DNA of 49,311 nt from Stenotrophomonas acidaminiphila (GCF_001431595.1 NZ_LDJO01000042.1:1-49311); one strand, 5' to 3'. Shown: positions 40,813 through 49,013, numbered from the stretch's first letter. The notes: generated by a model from the letters alone, not told the origin. Program-made: numbers and translations.

Positions 40813-43116
40813 TCAGGCAGTCGCAACCTGAATCATCTCGTCGTAATGTTTCTTGTCCACTTCCTCCAGCCACTGAAAGATGTGCCCGATGACGCTGTGA
40901 CTTTCGCCTGCCAAGTTTTCTGCCGATTCCTCGGTTATTTCAATTACATCGCTATGCGAATACTTGTTGATAAAGCGGTATATCTTCTCTTTGAGTTCCG
41001 GTGTCGTGATGGTGCAGTCTTTCAGGCCAACATCCATTAATTGACTAATGTCGCTTCTCCGCCTTGGATACTTGAAGGTAAAGAACGATTCAACTAGCTT
41101 GCGTGCGAGGTTCGCCGTCAAGAATGCTTCGTCTCGGTTAAGAGTCGTATGCGCCCTATATTCATAGAGCTTCTTGAAAATATAGTGGTACTCCGAACCG
41201 TAATTCTTCAGAGAGTCGTCGGCGTCAACAAGCAGCGAGTGGCGGGGTGAACCAGGAGGCGCATCCAGTCGATAGAAGAAGCAATTCTCAGCTTTTCCTT
41301 TGGCGATCCTGTTCCTGTTCGTTCCAGTGAACCAGTCTCTCACCAGCTTGAAGTAAGTGAAGTTGTGGGTGAGTACAAAAAGTTGCTTGGCTTCAGTGCA
41401 TTGAGTTCTCAGGAAAGAATAGGCATGAAACAGGTGATTTGAATCAAAGCTTGAGACCGGATCATCAACGACGACAATTGTGTCCTTGATGTTGTTTCCA
41501 TTTTCTTTGAGCTTCGTGATGAAGTAGACAAATGCAATCGCAGTCTTCTCACCTTCGCTCAAATTCCCATCATGCTCACCCACACCGTTTCTGATGATCT
41601 CATAGCCTTTTTTATTTTGATTAAAGCTCAAGCAAAGCTCAGAACGACCGATGAAACGATGCAGGATGTCATTGAACTCTTTCGCCCCCACCGTCTCATT
41701 TGAGAGCAGCGCCTCTATTGCTCCGACCTCTTGACCAAGTTTTTCAATTTCCTTGTAGTCATTCTTTGCTTCAGCCTCAAGGTCATTGCATTTCTTCTCA
41801 CTTCCAGCATAGTCAAATTCTTGCACCTCAGCCGCAGCAAAGTGAAGTTCCAGTGCCACCTTGCTTTTTGATGTCTCAGATTTGAAGTTTGAAGTCTTAT
41901 TGTTATGCTTTCCGACGAGCGCAACGATCGACTTTAGGATCTCATTGAAATTCGTGACATCCTCTTCAACCACATCCGAAATCTGAATGTCTGTCTTTGC
42001 AGGATCTGTAATTTTGGCTTTCAGAGCTTGCCGCCATCCGTCTATTTGCTGGTTGATCTTCTCAGCAGCAGATGTGTATTCCTTCTGGAATTTATCTGCG
42101 TCAGCCGATAGCTCTTTATAAAACTCCGTCGCTGCGGGCAACTGATTGGCTGGAGCACCTTGAGATTCAATCCAAGTCGCGGCGCTCTGAAGCCGGTTTT
42201 GAAAATCCGTGAACTCTTTGCTGAAGTGAGCGGCAAGTGCCTCAGCACGAAGCTGGGTGAATGGGGAGCCGCAGAACTCGCAGGATTGCGAATCATGGTT
42301 TTTATGAATTTCCAAGCCGGCTTGAACCCATTCACGAATGTCCGGGTTATCAGTCAGCCGCCGGATAGCTTGATTGACTGCTGTAGTTCCAATCAAGTCT
42401 CTGATGCGACCTGCCGCCTTCTTAAAGTAGTCCGGCTCAATGGCCGTTGAGGCGAAGGTAATACTTGGAAGTTGATCTGGTTTGGCGGCATTCGTGAGGT
42501 CGATGACCTTCTCATCTGGAAGAACCGAGCCAGGATTAACAATGGCCTTGCCATTATTCTGAATGAAATTGGAGAGCTTTCGGCGGTCGTAGTTCAAGTA
42601 GTAGCTATCGCTCGTATCAATCGCCTGAAGTCCTAGCTTCATTTTCTTGGCAGCATTGGTCAGAAATTTATCCAATGCTTCACGCTGCTTCTTGATGTCG
42701 CTTTGCTTTTCGTCGTGAGCTTTCTTCTTCGATTGAAGATCGCCTTTTAGCTTCTCCAGTTTTTGCAAGTCATCAATCTTCTCTTTCGCAATGAGAAGGA
42801 TGCTTTTTACGGATTTGTCCCAATCAATATTCTCATGCACAAAGCGTTGATTGAAGACATGGATATTTAATTGGGATGAAGGGAGTGTGGCTTCCGTGAT
42901 CGTTGAGCCGTCTTCCAAAATAACTGAAAACTGACCCGCGCTGAAGCGAGGAACCATCGAGCGAAGCTCAAAGCAAGAGAATAGATTCGATAGGGTTGAC
43001 TTGCCTGTTCCGTTCCAGCCATAGACAAGGTTGTACCGGCCGAACTTCTGGATCTTCGTTCCATTGAAGTCGCTGAAGATGCCGAACTGCTTGAGACGGT
43101 TAATGCAGACGATCAC
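40813..43116 (-). CDS. RloC/PrrC-like AAA_13 ATPase, putative anticodon nuclease
   Basis: 767 residues from a GTG (complement of CAC at 43114-43116), chosen because VIVCINRLKQFGIFSDF fits the family start. ABC-ATPase motifs: Walker A GWNGTGKST (33-41), signature LSEGEK (519-524), Walker B VVVDD (551-552), His584 in LTHN. A coiled-coil middle carries CEFC (Cys279, Cys282), like the zinc hook of RloC. The C-terminus has Arg672-x3-Glu676 and His721, an order resembling the PrrC/RloC active-site triad. RloC cuts tRNA at the wobble base and acts as an antiviral or damage response. Base composition is far more AT-rich than its neighbours. Nuclease activity is inferred; other AAA_13 proteins share the fold. 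Confidence 0.75.
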   Translation of the reverse strand: MIVCINRLKQFGIFSDFNGTKIQKFGRYNLVYGWNGTGKSTLSNLFSCFELRSMVPRFSAGQFSVILEDGSTITEATLPSSQLNIHVFNQRFVHENIDWDKSVKSILLIAKEKIDDLQKLEKLKGDLQSKKKAHDEKQSDIKKQREALDKFLTNAAKKMKLGLQAIDTSDSYYLNYDRRKLSNFIQNNGKAIVNPGSVLPDEKVIDLTNAAKPDQLPSITFASTAIEPDYFKKAAGRIRDLIGTTAVNQAIRRLTDNPDIREWVQAGLEIHKNHDSQSCEFCGSPFTQLRAEALAAHFSKEFTDFQNRLQSAATWIESQGAPANQLPAATEFYKELSADADKFQKEYTSAAEKINQQIDGWRQALKAKITDPAKTDIQISDVVEEDVTNFNEILKSIVALVGKHNNKTSNFKSETSKSKVALELHFAAAEVQEFDYAGSEKKCNDLEAEAKNDYKEIEKLGQEVGAIEALLSNETVGAKEFNDILHRFIGRSELCLSFNQNKKGYEIIRNGVGEHDGNLSEGEKTAIAFVYFITKLKENGNNIKDTIVVVDDPVSSFDSNHLFHAYSFLRTQCTEAKQLFVLTHNFTYFKLVRDWFTGTNRNRIAKGKAENCFFYRLDAPPGSPRHSLLVDADDSLKNYGSEYHYIFKKLYEYRAHTTLNRDEAFLTANLARKLVESFFTFKYPRRRSDISQLMDVGLKDCTITTPELKEKIYRFINKYSHSDVIEITEESAENLAGESHSVIGHIFQWLEEVDKKHYDEMIQVATA

Positions 43117-43663
43117 TTTTAGCCCCCCGTGTTCTTGCTTTAGCAACATTTGCTTGCAGAACAAATGGTAAACGAAGAGTTCTTTTGCGTCTCCGCTTCG
43201 CGGATCGCGCTGCTCCAGGTTCGCTAGTCGCTCATCCCTGGCGGGACTGGCTTTGCCAGCCTTTCGCATCGCTGACGCCTCCGGCCCGGCTTCCAGCTTC
43301 GGGCCTGCGCGCTTCGCTTGCCGTGCGGTCTGCACACAGGGAAGGCCGTTGCCATGTCCAGCCGTCTTCCCTGACTTCATCACCTTGTCCGCGACTGTAG
43401 CCCGCTCCCGTGGGCCATCAAGGCGCGCAGAGCCGTGTCCTCGGCTGCGCCTGCGGGCCGCACCGACCCTGCGCTTTCCTCCTTGACGGCCCCCGTCCGC
43501 GCGCTCCTGACCGTCGCGGGCGATGAACTCAGGAAAGACGGTGGCAACAGGGCCAACCGGGTTCCTCGTGCCGACCGCACCAAACAGCCGAAAGGCTGGG
43601 CTCCGAATCTAGGAATCCGGTGTGCGGTGAACAGCAAACCTCTTTTTTGTCAGGAGAAAGATC
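43117..43663. other. 547-bp gene-free spacer between the RloC-like gene and DUF932
   Basis: Composition switches at about 43200 from AT-rich to GC-rich. 43250-43320 carries words like those of the repeats near 40000 and 47600 (GCCTGCGCGCTTCGCTTGCC). The stretch 43380-43660 keeps no convincing reading frame and ends with a T run (six T at about 43643) and the DUF932 ribosome binding site CAGGAG. It may hold the promoters of both divergent genes and a leader RNA. Confidence 0.5.
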
Positions 43664-44488
43664 ATGCAACTCGCATCCCGTTTCGCTTCCCGTTCCCCGG
43701 CACTGCGCAGCGATTACCCGCTGTCCGATGACCAAATCCGCAGGGTGGCCCCGTCCATCTTCGCGGACGCCCCGCACGAAAGCCGCTCCGAGCGGTACGC
43801 CTACATCCCCACCGCGACCGTGTTGCAGGAACTGCGCGGGGAAGGTTTCGAGCCTTTCATGGTGTGCCAGACCCGCGTGCGCCACGACGACCGCCGCGAC
43901 TACACCAAGCACATGATCCGCCTGCGCCACGCCAGCCAGATCAACGGGCGCGAGGCCAACGAAATCATCCTGCTGAACTCCCATGACGGCACCAGCAGTT
44001 ACCAGATGCTGGCCGGAATGTTCCGCTTCGTGTGCAGCAATGGGCTGGTGTGCGGCGACACCGTGGCCGACGTGCGCGTGCCCCACAAAGGCGACGTGGC
44101 CGGGCACGTCATCGAAGGCGCTTACGAAGTCCTGCACGGATTCGACCGGGCGCAGGAATCCCGCGATGCCATGCGCGCCATCACCCTCGACGCAGGGGAA
44201 TCGGAAGTGTTCGCCCGCGCTGCGCTGGCCTTGAAGTACGACGAGGACAAGCCCGCACCCGTCACGGAATCGCAAATCCTGATGCCGCGCCGTGGCGACG
44301 ACGACCGCCGCGACCTGTGGAGCGTGTTCAACCGCACGCAGGAAAACCTCATCAAAGGCGGCCTGTCCGCCCGCGCTGCCAATGGCCGCCGCCAGACCAC
44401 CCGGCCCGTGCAGGGCATTGACCAGAGCGTGCGCCTGAATCGCTCCCTGTGGCTGCTGGCCGATGGCCTGCGCCAGTTGAAAGCCTGA
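43664..44488 (+). CDS. DUF932 family protein
   Basis: 274 residues. Seen: a SERYAYIPTATVLQELRGEGFEPFMVCQTRVRHDDRRDYTKHMIRLRH start, NEIILLNSHDGTSSYQMLAGMFRFVCSNGLVCGD, and a C-terminal LWSVFNRTQENLIKGG plus NRSLWLLADGL. This is the DUF932 (phage/plasmid-like, YfjQ-related) family, spread on plasmids, phages and conjugative elements. Its role is unknown. CAGGAG sits eight bases ahead of the ATG. It precedes the ParB-like gene by 80 bp on the same strand. Confidence 0.92.
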   Translation: MQLASRFASRSPALRSDYPLSDDQIRRVAPSIFADAPHESRSERYAYIPTATVLQELRGEGFEPFMVCQTRVRHDDRRDYTKHMIRLRHASQINGREANEIILLNSHDGTSSYQMLAGMFRFVCSNGLVCGDTVADVRVPHKGDVAGHVIEGAYEVLHGFDRAQESRDAMRAITLDAGESEVFARAALALKYDEDKPAPVTESQILMPRRGDDDRRDLWSVFNRTQENLIKGGLSARAANGRRQTTRPVQGIDQSVRLNRSLWLLADGLRQLKA

Positions 44489-44568
44489 ATCCCCACGCGG
44501 CAGGGGCAGGCAGCAGCCCTTGCCGCATCCCTCGCTGCTGCATCCCTGAATCGTTAGGAGTTATCACC

Positions 44569-46623
44569 ATGAACGCCGTAACCCAAACCGAAGCCCGCGC
44601 CATCGAAACCGCCGCGCCGCTGGAAATGGCCGACCCGTCCAAGAACCTGATCTTGGTTGCCCTCTCGCAGTTGCTGCCGCGCCGCTCCAAGCGCAACGCC
44701 CGCAAGATGCCGCGCCTGTCCATCCCCGAACTGGCCGCGAGCATCGCCCGCATCGGCCTGCTGCAAAACCTGATCGTGATCGCATCCGCCGATGGCGAGC
44801 ATTACGAGGTGGTGGCCGGTGATCGCCGCTTGACCGCTTTGAAGCTGCTGGCGAAGAAACACCGCATCTCCGCCGACTACGAGGTGCCGTGCCTGCTGGT
44901 GGCCGATGGCAGCGCCCGCACCCTCAGCCTCGCGGAAAACCTGATGCGCGAGCAGATGCACCCCGCCGACCAGTTCGAGGCGTTCGCCGCGCTGGTGAAG
45001 GAAGGCCGGCCCATCGAGGACATTGCCGCCGACTTCGGCGTGTCCCCGCTGGTGGTGCAGCGCCGCTTGAAGCTGGCCCACATCGCGCCGCGCCTGATGG
45101 CCGACTACCGCGCCGGAACCGTCACGCTGGAGCAGTTGATGGCCCTGACCATCACCGACGACCACGCCGCGCAGGAAGCCGCGTTCTATGCTGCGCCGGA
45201 ATGGCAGCGCGGCCCGTCCGCGCTGCGCGCACGCCTCACCGAGCGCGAAATCGACGCCACGCACGCGCTGGTGCGCTTCGTCGGGCTGGACACCTACCGG
45301 CAGGCAGGCGGAGGCATCCGCCGCGACCTGTTCGCCGAAGGCGATGCCGGCACCTACCTCACCGACGCCGCAGTGCTGGAAACGCTGGTGCGCGAGAAGC
45401 TGGCAACGCTGGCCGAGAACGTGCGCGCCGAGGGCTGGTCATGGGTGGAGGCCGTGCCGCATCTGGCCTACGAGGAACGGCAGGCGTTCCAGAACGCACC
45501 GCGCCACCGCCGCGAGCCGACCACGCGCGAGGCCCGCCGCATCGCCTCGCTGGAAAACCGGCTTGAAAAGATCGACGCCGAACTGGAGGACGCCAGCGAC
45601 GCCGAGGACGAGGCCAAGGCCGAGAAGCTGGAACAGCGGCGCGATCAGGTGATCGGGGAACTGCAAGACGCGGATGACGCCTTACAAGGCTATGCGCCCG
45701 AAGTGCGCGAGGTGGCCGGTGCCATCGTCACCATCGACCGCAACGGCGAGGCCGTCATTCATCGCGGCCTGCTGCGCGAGGCCGAGGCAAAGGCGCTGCG
45801 CACGCTGGAAAAGCTGCGGCGCGGTTTCGGCAGCGCGGAAGGCGAAGCCGACAACGACGAAGGCCACGACGCCGACGACGCGCCCAAGGCTGCGAGCCTG
45901 TCCGACCGGCTGGCGCAGCGGTTGAGCGCACACCGCACGGCGGCGCTGCAAATCGAAGTGGCACGGCATCCGCAAGTGGCGCTGGCCGCGCTGGTGCATG
46001 GCATGGTGCAGGAGGTTTTGCAGCCTGACGCCTACGGCGACGGCCTGCCGCTCGGCGTGCGCCTCAACGTGCAAGACCGGCTGGAAGGCATGGCCCCGGA
46101 CTGGCCGGAATCGCCCGCCGCCGTGGCGCTGCGCGAACTGCAACAGGTGGCAGGTGAAACCTTGCCGCAGGACAGCGCCGAACTGTTCGCCGTGCTGCTG
46201 GCAAAGCCGCAAGACGAACTGGTCAAGTTGCTGGCCGTCTGCGTGGCTTCCACGGTGGACGTGGTGACGCCTCGCGCCCCGCCGCACCAACCCGGCGAGG
46301 AACTGGCGCAGGCCGTGGGCCTCGACATGGCCGCATGGTGGAAGCCGACCGCAGAAGGCTACTTCAAGCACGTTCCCAAGGCGGCAGTTCTGCAAGCCGT
46401 GGGCGACTACGCGCCCGAGCAGGTTTCCCGGCTGGCGAAGTTGAAGAAGGCCGACATTGCCAGCGAGGCCGAGCGGCTGGCGAACGGCAGCGGATGGATG
46501 CCCGCCATCTTCAAGGCAGAAGGTGCGCAGGAAACCACGCAGGCAGAACCGCAGGCGCAGGACGATGCCCCGGAGGATGCCGAGGCACTGGCGGATGAAC
46601 CCGCCGTGGCGCTGGCCGCTTGA
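44569..46623 (+). CDS. Large ParB/RepB/Spo0J-type protein
   Basis: 684 residues. The N-terminal ParB domain (about 40-200) shows SIPELAASIARIGLLQNLIVI, YEVVAGDRRLTALKLL (CTP-binding motif region), LSLAENLMREQMHPADQFEAF and the helix-turn-helix IEDIAADFGVSPLVVQRRLKLA. The long C-terminal half (about 350-684) includes a charged coiled coil and an acidic Ala-rich tail and is not typical of chromosomal ParB. No ParA is adjacent, so partition is not a safe guess. In conjugative elements such proteins sit beside DUF932 and may be regulators or anti-defence factors. AGGAG lies ahead of the ATG at 44569. Confidence 0.88.
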   Translation: MNAVTQTEARAIETAAPLEMADPSKNLILVALSQLLPRRSKRNARKMPRLSIPELAASIARIGLLQNLIVIASADGEHYEVVAGDRRLTALKLLAKKHRISADYEVPCLLVADGSARTLSLAENLMREQMHPADQFEAFAALVKEGRPIEDIAADFGVSPLVVQRRLKLAHIAPRLMADYRAGTVTLEQLMALTITDDHAAQEAAFYAAPEWQRGPSALRARLTEREIDATHALVRFVGLDTYRQAGGGIRRDLFAEGDAGTYLTDAAVLETLVREKLATLAENVRAEGWSWVEAVPHLAYEERQAFQNAPRHRREPTTREARRIASLENRLEKIDAELEDASDAEDEAKAEKLEQRRDQVIGELQDADDALQGYAPEVREVAGAIVTIDRNGEAVIHRGLLREAEAKALRTLEKLRRGFGSAEGEADNDEGHDADDAPKAASLSDRLAQRLSAHRTAALQIEVARHPQVALAALVHGMVQEVLQPDAYGDGLPLGVRLNVQDRLEGMAPDWPESPAAVALRELQQVAGETLPQDSAELFAVLLAKPQDELVKLLAVCVASTVDVVTPRAPPHQPGEELAQAVGLDMAAWWKPTAEGYFKHVPKAAVLQAVGDYAPEQVSRLAKLKKADIASEAERLANGSGWMPAIFKAEGAQETTQAEPQAQDDAPEDAEALADEPAVALAA

Positions 46624-46639
46624 CCCGCGCCGATGGCAA

Positions 46640-46663
46640 GCGCCCCGGCCCCGACCGGGGCGC
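46640..46663. other. Perfect GC hairpin after the ParB-like gene
   Basis: A 9-bp stem (GCGCCCCGG / CCGGGGCGC) with a six-base loop lies 17 bp after the stop and 22 bp before the next ATG. There is no U-run, so a transcript-end stabiliser or a partial, Rho-assisted stop is more likely than an intrinsic terminator. Confidence 0.55.
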
Positions 46664-46685
46664 TTCGCTGGAAGGAGAACGCCCC

Positions 46686-46895
46686 ATGACCCGCACCACC
46701 ACCCGCCGCCCACGCATGGCGGCGATCTACGCCCCCGGCGCGGTACGCGCCCGCCGCTGGCACGGCGACGGCGACGTGCGCGGCTACCGCCCGCCCTCGG
46801 GCTGGTCAGCCCGCGCCGACCTCACCGACATTCACCCCATCACGGGCCGCGCCTTGCCGCGTGCCGTGTGGTGGCTCATCGAGACGAAGGAATAA
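46686..46895 (+). CDS. Small hypothetical protein (69 residues)
   Basis: Starts MTRTTTRRPRMAAIY and continues with a basic N-terminus, then YRPPSGWSARADLTDIHPITGRALPRAVWWLIETKE. AAGGAGA lies eight bases upstream of the ATG, which supports real translation. It follows the ParB-like gene by 62 bp on the same strand. I know no family; the Arg-rich start suggests nucleic-acid contact, but that is a guess. Confidence 0.65.
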   Translation: MTRTTTRRPRMAAIYAPGAVRARRWHGDGDVRGYRPPSGWSARADLTDIHPITGRALPRAVWWLIETKE

Positions 46896-46904
46896 CCCGA
46901 ACAG

Positions 46905-46975
46905 CACCGCGCCCAGGCCGTTCCGCCCTGGGCGCGGTGAAATGCAAATCCGGGCGCGGCGGTGGCCGCGCCCGG
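46905..46975. terminator. Two tandem perfect hairpins between convergent genes
   Basis: 46905-46939: a 13-bp stem (CACCGCGCCCAGG and its complement) with a nine-base loop. 46950-46975: a 10-bp stem (CCGGGCGCGG / CCGCGCCCGG) with a six-base loop. They fill the gap between the 69-residue gene (+) and the NTF2-like gene (-). No U-run is visible on either strand, so this is a structured transcript end, probably acting in both directions. Confidence 0.55.
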
Positions 46976-47027
46976 TGTTCAAGGCCAACAGCCGAATCAG
47001 AGCGCCGCCGTCTTCGCGGCAGTGGCG

Positions 47028-47462
47028 TCAGACGATACCGTGCTGCCTCAACAGCGCCTGTTCGTCGCCTGACACCCAGCCGAATACCTTGGGATCGCCA
47101 TCGAGCTGCTGCACGAAGTAGTGGACGTCGAAGTCGATAGACACGTCCGGGGCCGCGCCCCGGTCATAGGTTGCCGTCCAAGCGACGTGTGCAAGGCAAT
47201 GATGCGCGTCGATAGGGGCGATGCGAATGCCTCGCAGAGTCATGTCCTTCGTGCCGAGTTGGCGGTAACGCTCGAAGCCTTGGCGCATGACTTGTTTCAG
47301 TTGCTCGTCGTTCTGGCCTGCCATGACCCTAGCCGGCGAGGCGGCGATGAAGGCGGTGGCATAGGACGAGGCCACTTGCTCCATGTTCGCTTCGTTTTTC
47401 AATCCTTGGCGAAAGATGTCTTGGTATCGCTTGAAGAACTCATGGATGCGCTTTTCTTCCAT
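47028..47462 (-). CDS. NTF2-like (SnoaL/DUF4440-type) protein
   Basis: 144 residues from MEEKRIHEFFKRYQDIF. A helical N-terminus is followed by SSYATAFIAASP, a MTLRGIRIAPIDAHHCLAHVAWTATYDR strand pair and VSIDFDVHYFVQQLDGDPKVFGWVSGDEQALLRQHGI, the NTF2-like cone fold. AAGGAAG ahead of the ATG at 47462 favours this start over one six codons upstream (47480). No catalytic residues can be assigned. It is the only metabolic-looking cargo in this part of the island, and it is convergent with the 69-residue gene. Confidence 0.75.
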   Translation of the reverse strand: MEEKRIHEFFKRYQDIFRQGLKNEANMEQVASSYATAFIAASPARVMAGQNDEQLKQVMRQGFERYRQLGTKDMTLRGIRIAPIDAHHCLAHVAWTATYDRGAAPDVSIDFDVHYFVQQLDGDPKVFGWVSGDEQALLRQHGIV

Positions 47463-48286
47463 CGGTGCTTCCTTGGGCATGGGCTTCGCTGTTCGTACTC
47501 GTCATGGTAGGCCGTGTCGGCGCGATGCGCCGCCGGGCTTTCGGGCTGCGCCCCGTGCCGTCTTTGCCGTCACGGCCATTCGGCTTCAATCCCTCACGCC
47601 TTCGCGCCTGCGGCGCTGCGCGCTCCGCTTGCCTCTAGGGGAAAGCCCTGCGGGCTATCCCCGCCGCGCGATGCTTGGCACCCCTTGATGCCGCCGAACC
47701 GGCCTACGCCGGATCGGCCCGGCCAGCGCCCCGCCGCGATGGACGGCGCGCTGGCGAACACGCTGGCGCTTGCTGCGGCAGGTTGTGCAAATGCGGGCCG
47801 TCCTCAACGCTGGCGGCTCCAGCCTGTTACATCACGAAGGACGGTTCACGGACAACCCGCCCGGCATCGCTATGGAGCTTCCACGCCACGCCTCAAGACC
47901 GGCATCGCAAGGTGCGGCAGGGGCGTTCTCGCTTGTCGTCGGGTGGTTGACCTGGCCCGCGTCAGCGGGCGAGTCGGAGCAGCCTTCATGCGGGGATGCC
48001 GAGCCGGCCCCATCTCCTTTCGGAGCGGTTCGGCCCAAGGCGTCCTTGTCTCGTTGTGAATCCTGGCGGGGGCGCGGCTGCGCCTCGGGCTTCATGGCTG
48101 CAACCGTCCGGCGAAAACAATTTCCCCTGCGCTGAAGCGCATTCCTCGCGGGACAAATTCTTTTCGCCTTCCGGTTCTCCACTGCGTTTCGACCGCAAGC
48201 GGTGCAGCCAGCCCGTCCCCCGCCGGCCGGATCACAACAAGGACGCGATGGGCGCGAACCTTGTTCAACCGAAAGGAGAAAACATC
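47463..48286. other. 824-bp gene-free spacer upstream of DUF736
   Basis: Contains a diverged repeat (47529-47633, related to 39932-40037), one copy of a 30-bp hairpin element (47724-47753), and about 500 bp (47760-48250) without a convincing reading frame on either strand; open frames there are Pro/Arg/Ser-rich and lack ribosome binding sites. The last 20 bp hold AAAGGAG for DUF736. The length and hairpins suggest a regulatory leader, an RNA gene or a transfer-related site; none could be named. Confidence 0.5.
47724..47753 (-). repeat. 30-bp hairpin element, inverted copy 1
   Basis: Its reverse complement equals 48608-48637 at 29 of 30 positions. The element is itself a hairpin: 10-base arms around a 10-base loop reading CCGCGATGGA here, with one arm mismatch in this copy. 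It lies upstream of the DUF736 cassette. Confidence 0.85.
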
Positions 48287-48601
48287 ATGGCCAACATCGG
48301 CACCTTCACCGCAGACAAAGACGGCTTCACCGGCACGCTTCGCACCCTGACGCTCAACGTCAAGGTCAAGCTGGTTCCCAACGACAAGGGGGACAGCGAG
48401 AAAGCCCCGGACTTCCGCGTCCAGGCGGCCGGTCACGACATCGGCGCGGCGTGGAAGAAGACCAGCGAAGCCGGGCGGGATTACCTGTCCGTGACCCTCG
48501 ACGATCCTTCGTTCCCGGCTCCGGTCTACGCCCGCATGATCGAAGGCGAGGACGGCACGCACGACCTGATCTGGTCGCGCAGCAAGCCCCAGGCGGCGTG
48601 A
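48287..48601 (+). CDS. DUF736 family protein
   Basis: 104 residues. Seen: [76 protein letters not shown] and a C-terminal [12 protein letters not shown]736 proteins are small, mostly beta, and nearly always on plasmids or conjugative elements; the function is unknown. AAAGGAGA is six to seven bases ahead of the ATG. Convergent with the XRE regulator; a hairpin lies right after its stop. Confidence 0.93.
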   Translation: MANIGTFTADKDGFTGTLRTLTLNVKVKLVPNDKGDSEKAPDFRVQAAGHDIGAAWKKTSEAGRDYLSVTLDDPSFPAPVYARMIEGEDGTHDLIWSRSKPQAA

Positions 48602-48607
48602 CCGCCG

Positions 48608-48637
48608 CAGCGCCCCGTCCATCGCGGCGGGGCGCTG
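48608..48637 (+). terminator. 30-bp hairpin element, copy 2, likely DUF736 transcript end
   Basis: Perfect 10-bp arms (CAGCGCCCCG / CGGGGCGCTG) around loop TCCATCGCGG, six bp after the DUF736 stop and before the convergent XRE gene. No U-run follows. It is the inverted partner of 47724-47753. Confidence 0.65.
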
Positions 48638-48664
48638 TGCTGCTGGTCGCAGCACATCACCGCA

Positions 48665-48970
48665 TCACGCGCGCGGCTTCGCCGCGTCGCGCTCTTTCAA
48701 CACCGACTCCAGCTCCCGGCGCACCTGCGCCAGCAGCTCGTCGGCCTTGTGCGGGCTATCGCCCGCGTAGGCCAGCGTTAGCAGCGTGAGCGGGTGGATC
48801 TCCATCACCTCGCACAGCTCGGCCAGCTTATGCAGGGTCGGACTTTTCAGGTCGCGTTCGAGGGTACTCATATAGGTGCGGCTGGACACGTCAGAGAAGG
48901 CTTCCTGGCTCAAGCCACGCGCCTTTCTGACCGTCTTCAATGCCTTTGCCAATGAATACCCAGCCGCCAC
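48665..48970 (-). CDS. XRE family helix-turn-helix regulator
   Basis: 101 residues from GTG (complement of CAC at 48968-48970). Seen: the HTH_3 pattern LAKALKTVRKARGLSQEAFSDVSSRTYMSTLERDLKSPTLHKLAELCEVMEIHPLTLLTLAY, then a charged tail ELLAQVRRELESVLKERDA that may dimerise. GAGGG lies about 10 bases upstream of the GTG. Such regulators commonly control accessory or transfer genes on islands. A paired CTATAG site upstream may be its own operator. Confidence 0.85.
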   Translation of the reverse strand: MAAGYSLAKALKTVRKARGLSQEAFSDVSSRTYMSTLERDLKSPTLHKLAELCEVMEIHPLTLLTLAYAGDSPHKADELLAQVRRELESVLKERDAAKPRA

Positions 48971-49013
48971 CTATGGTTTCCCTCAAAAAACCAAGATGAC
49001 AGCCCATTGCGCC

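Noticed and set aside
47514..48059. 181-codon plus-strand frame after the NTF2-like gene
   Set aside because: Crosses the intergenic repeat and the hairpin element and has the composition of translated GC-rich spacer.
47832..48182. 116-codon frame on the minus strand in the DUF736 leader
   Set aside because: Pro/Arg/Ser/Gly-rich with no domain or clear ribosome binding site. Similar frames are sometimes annotated on islands, but I cannot support it as a gene; the region is reported as non-coding.
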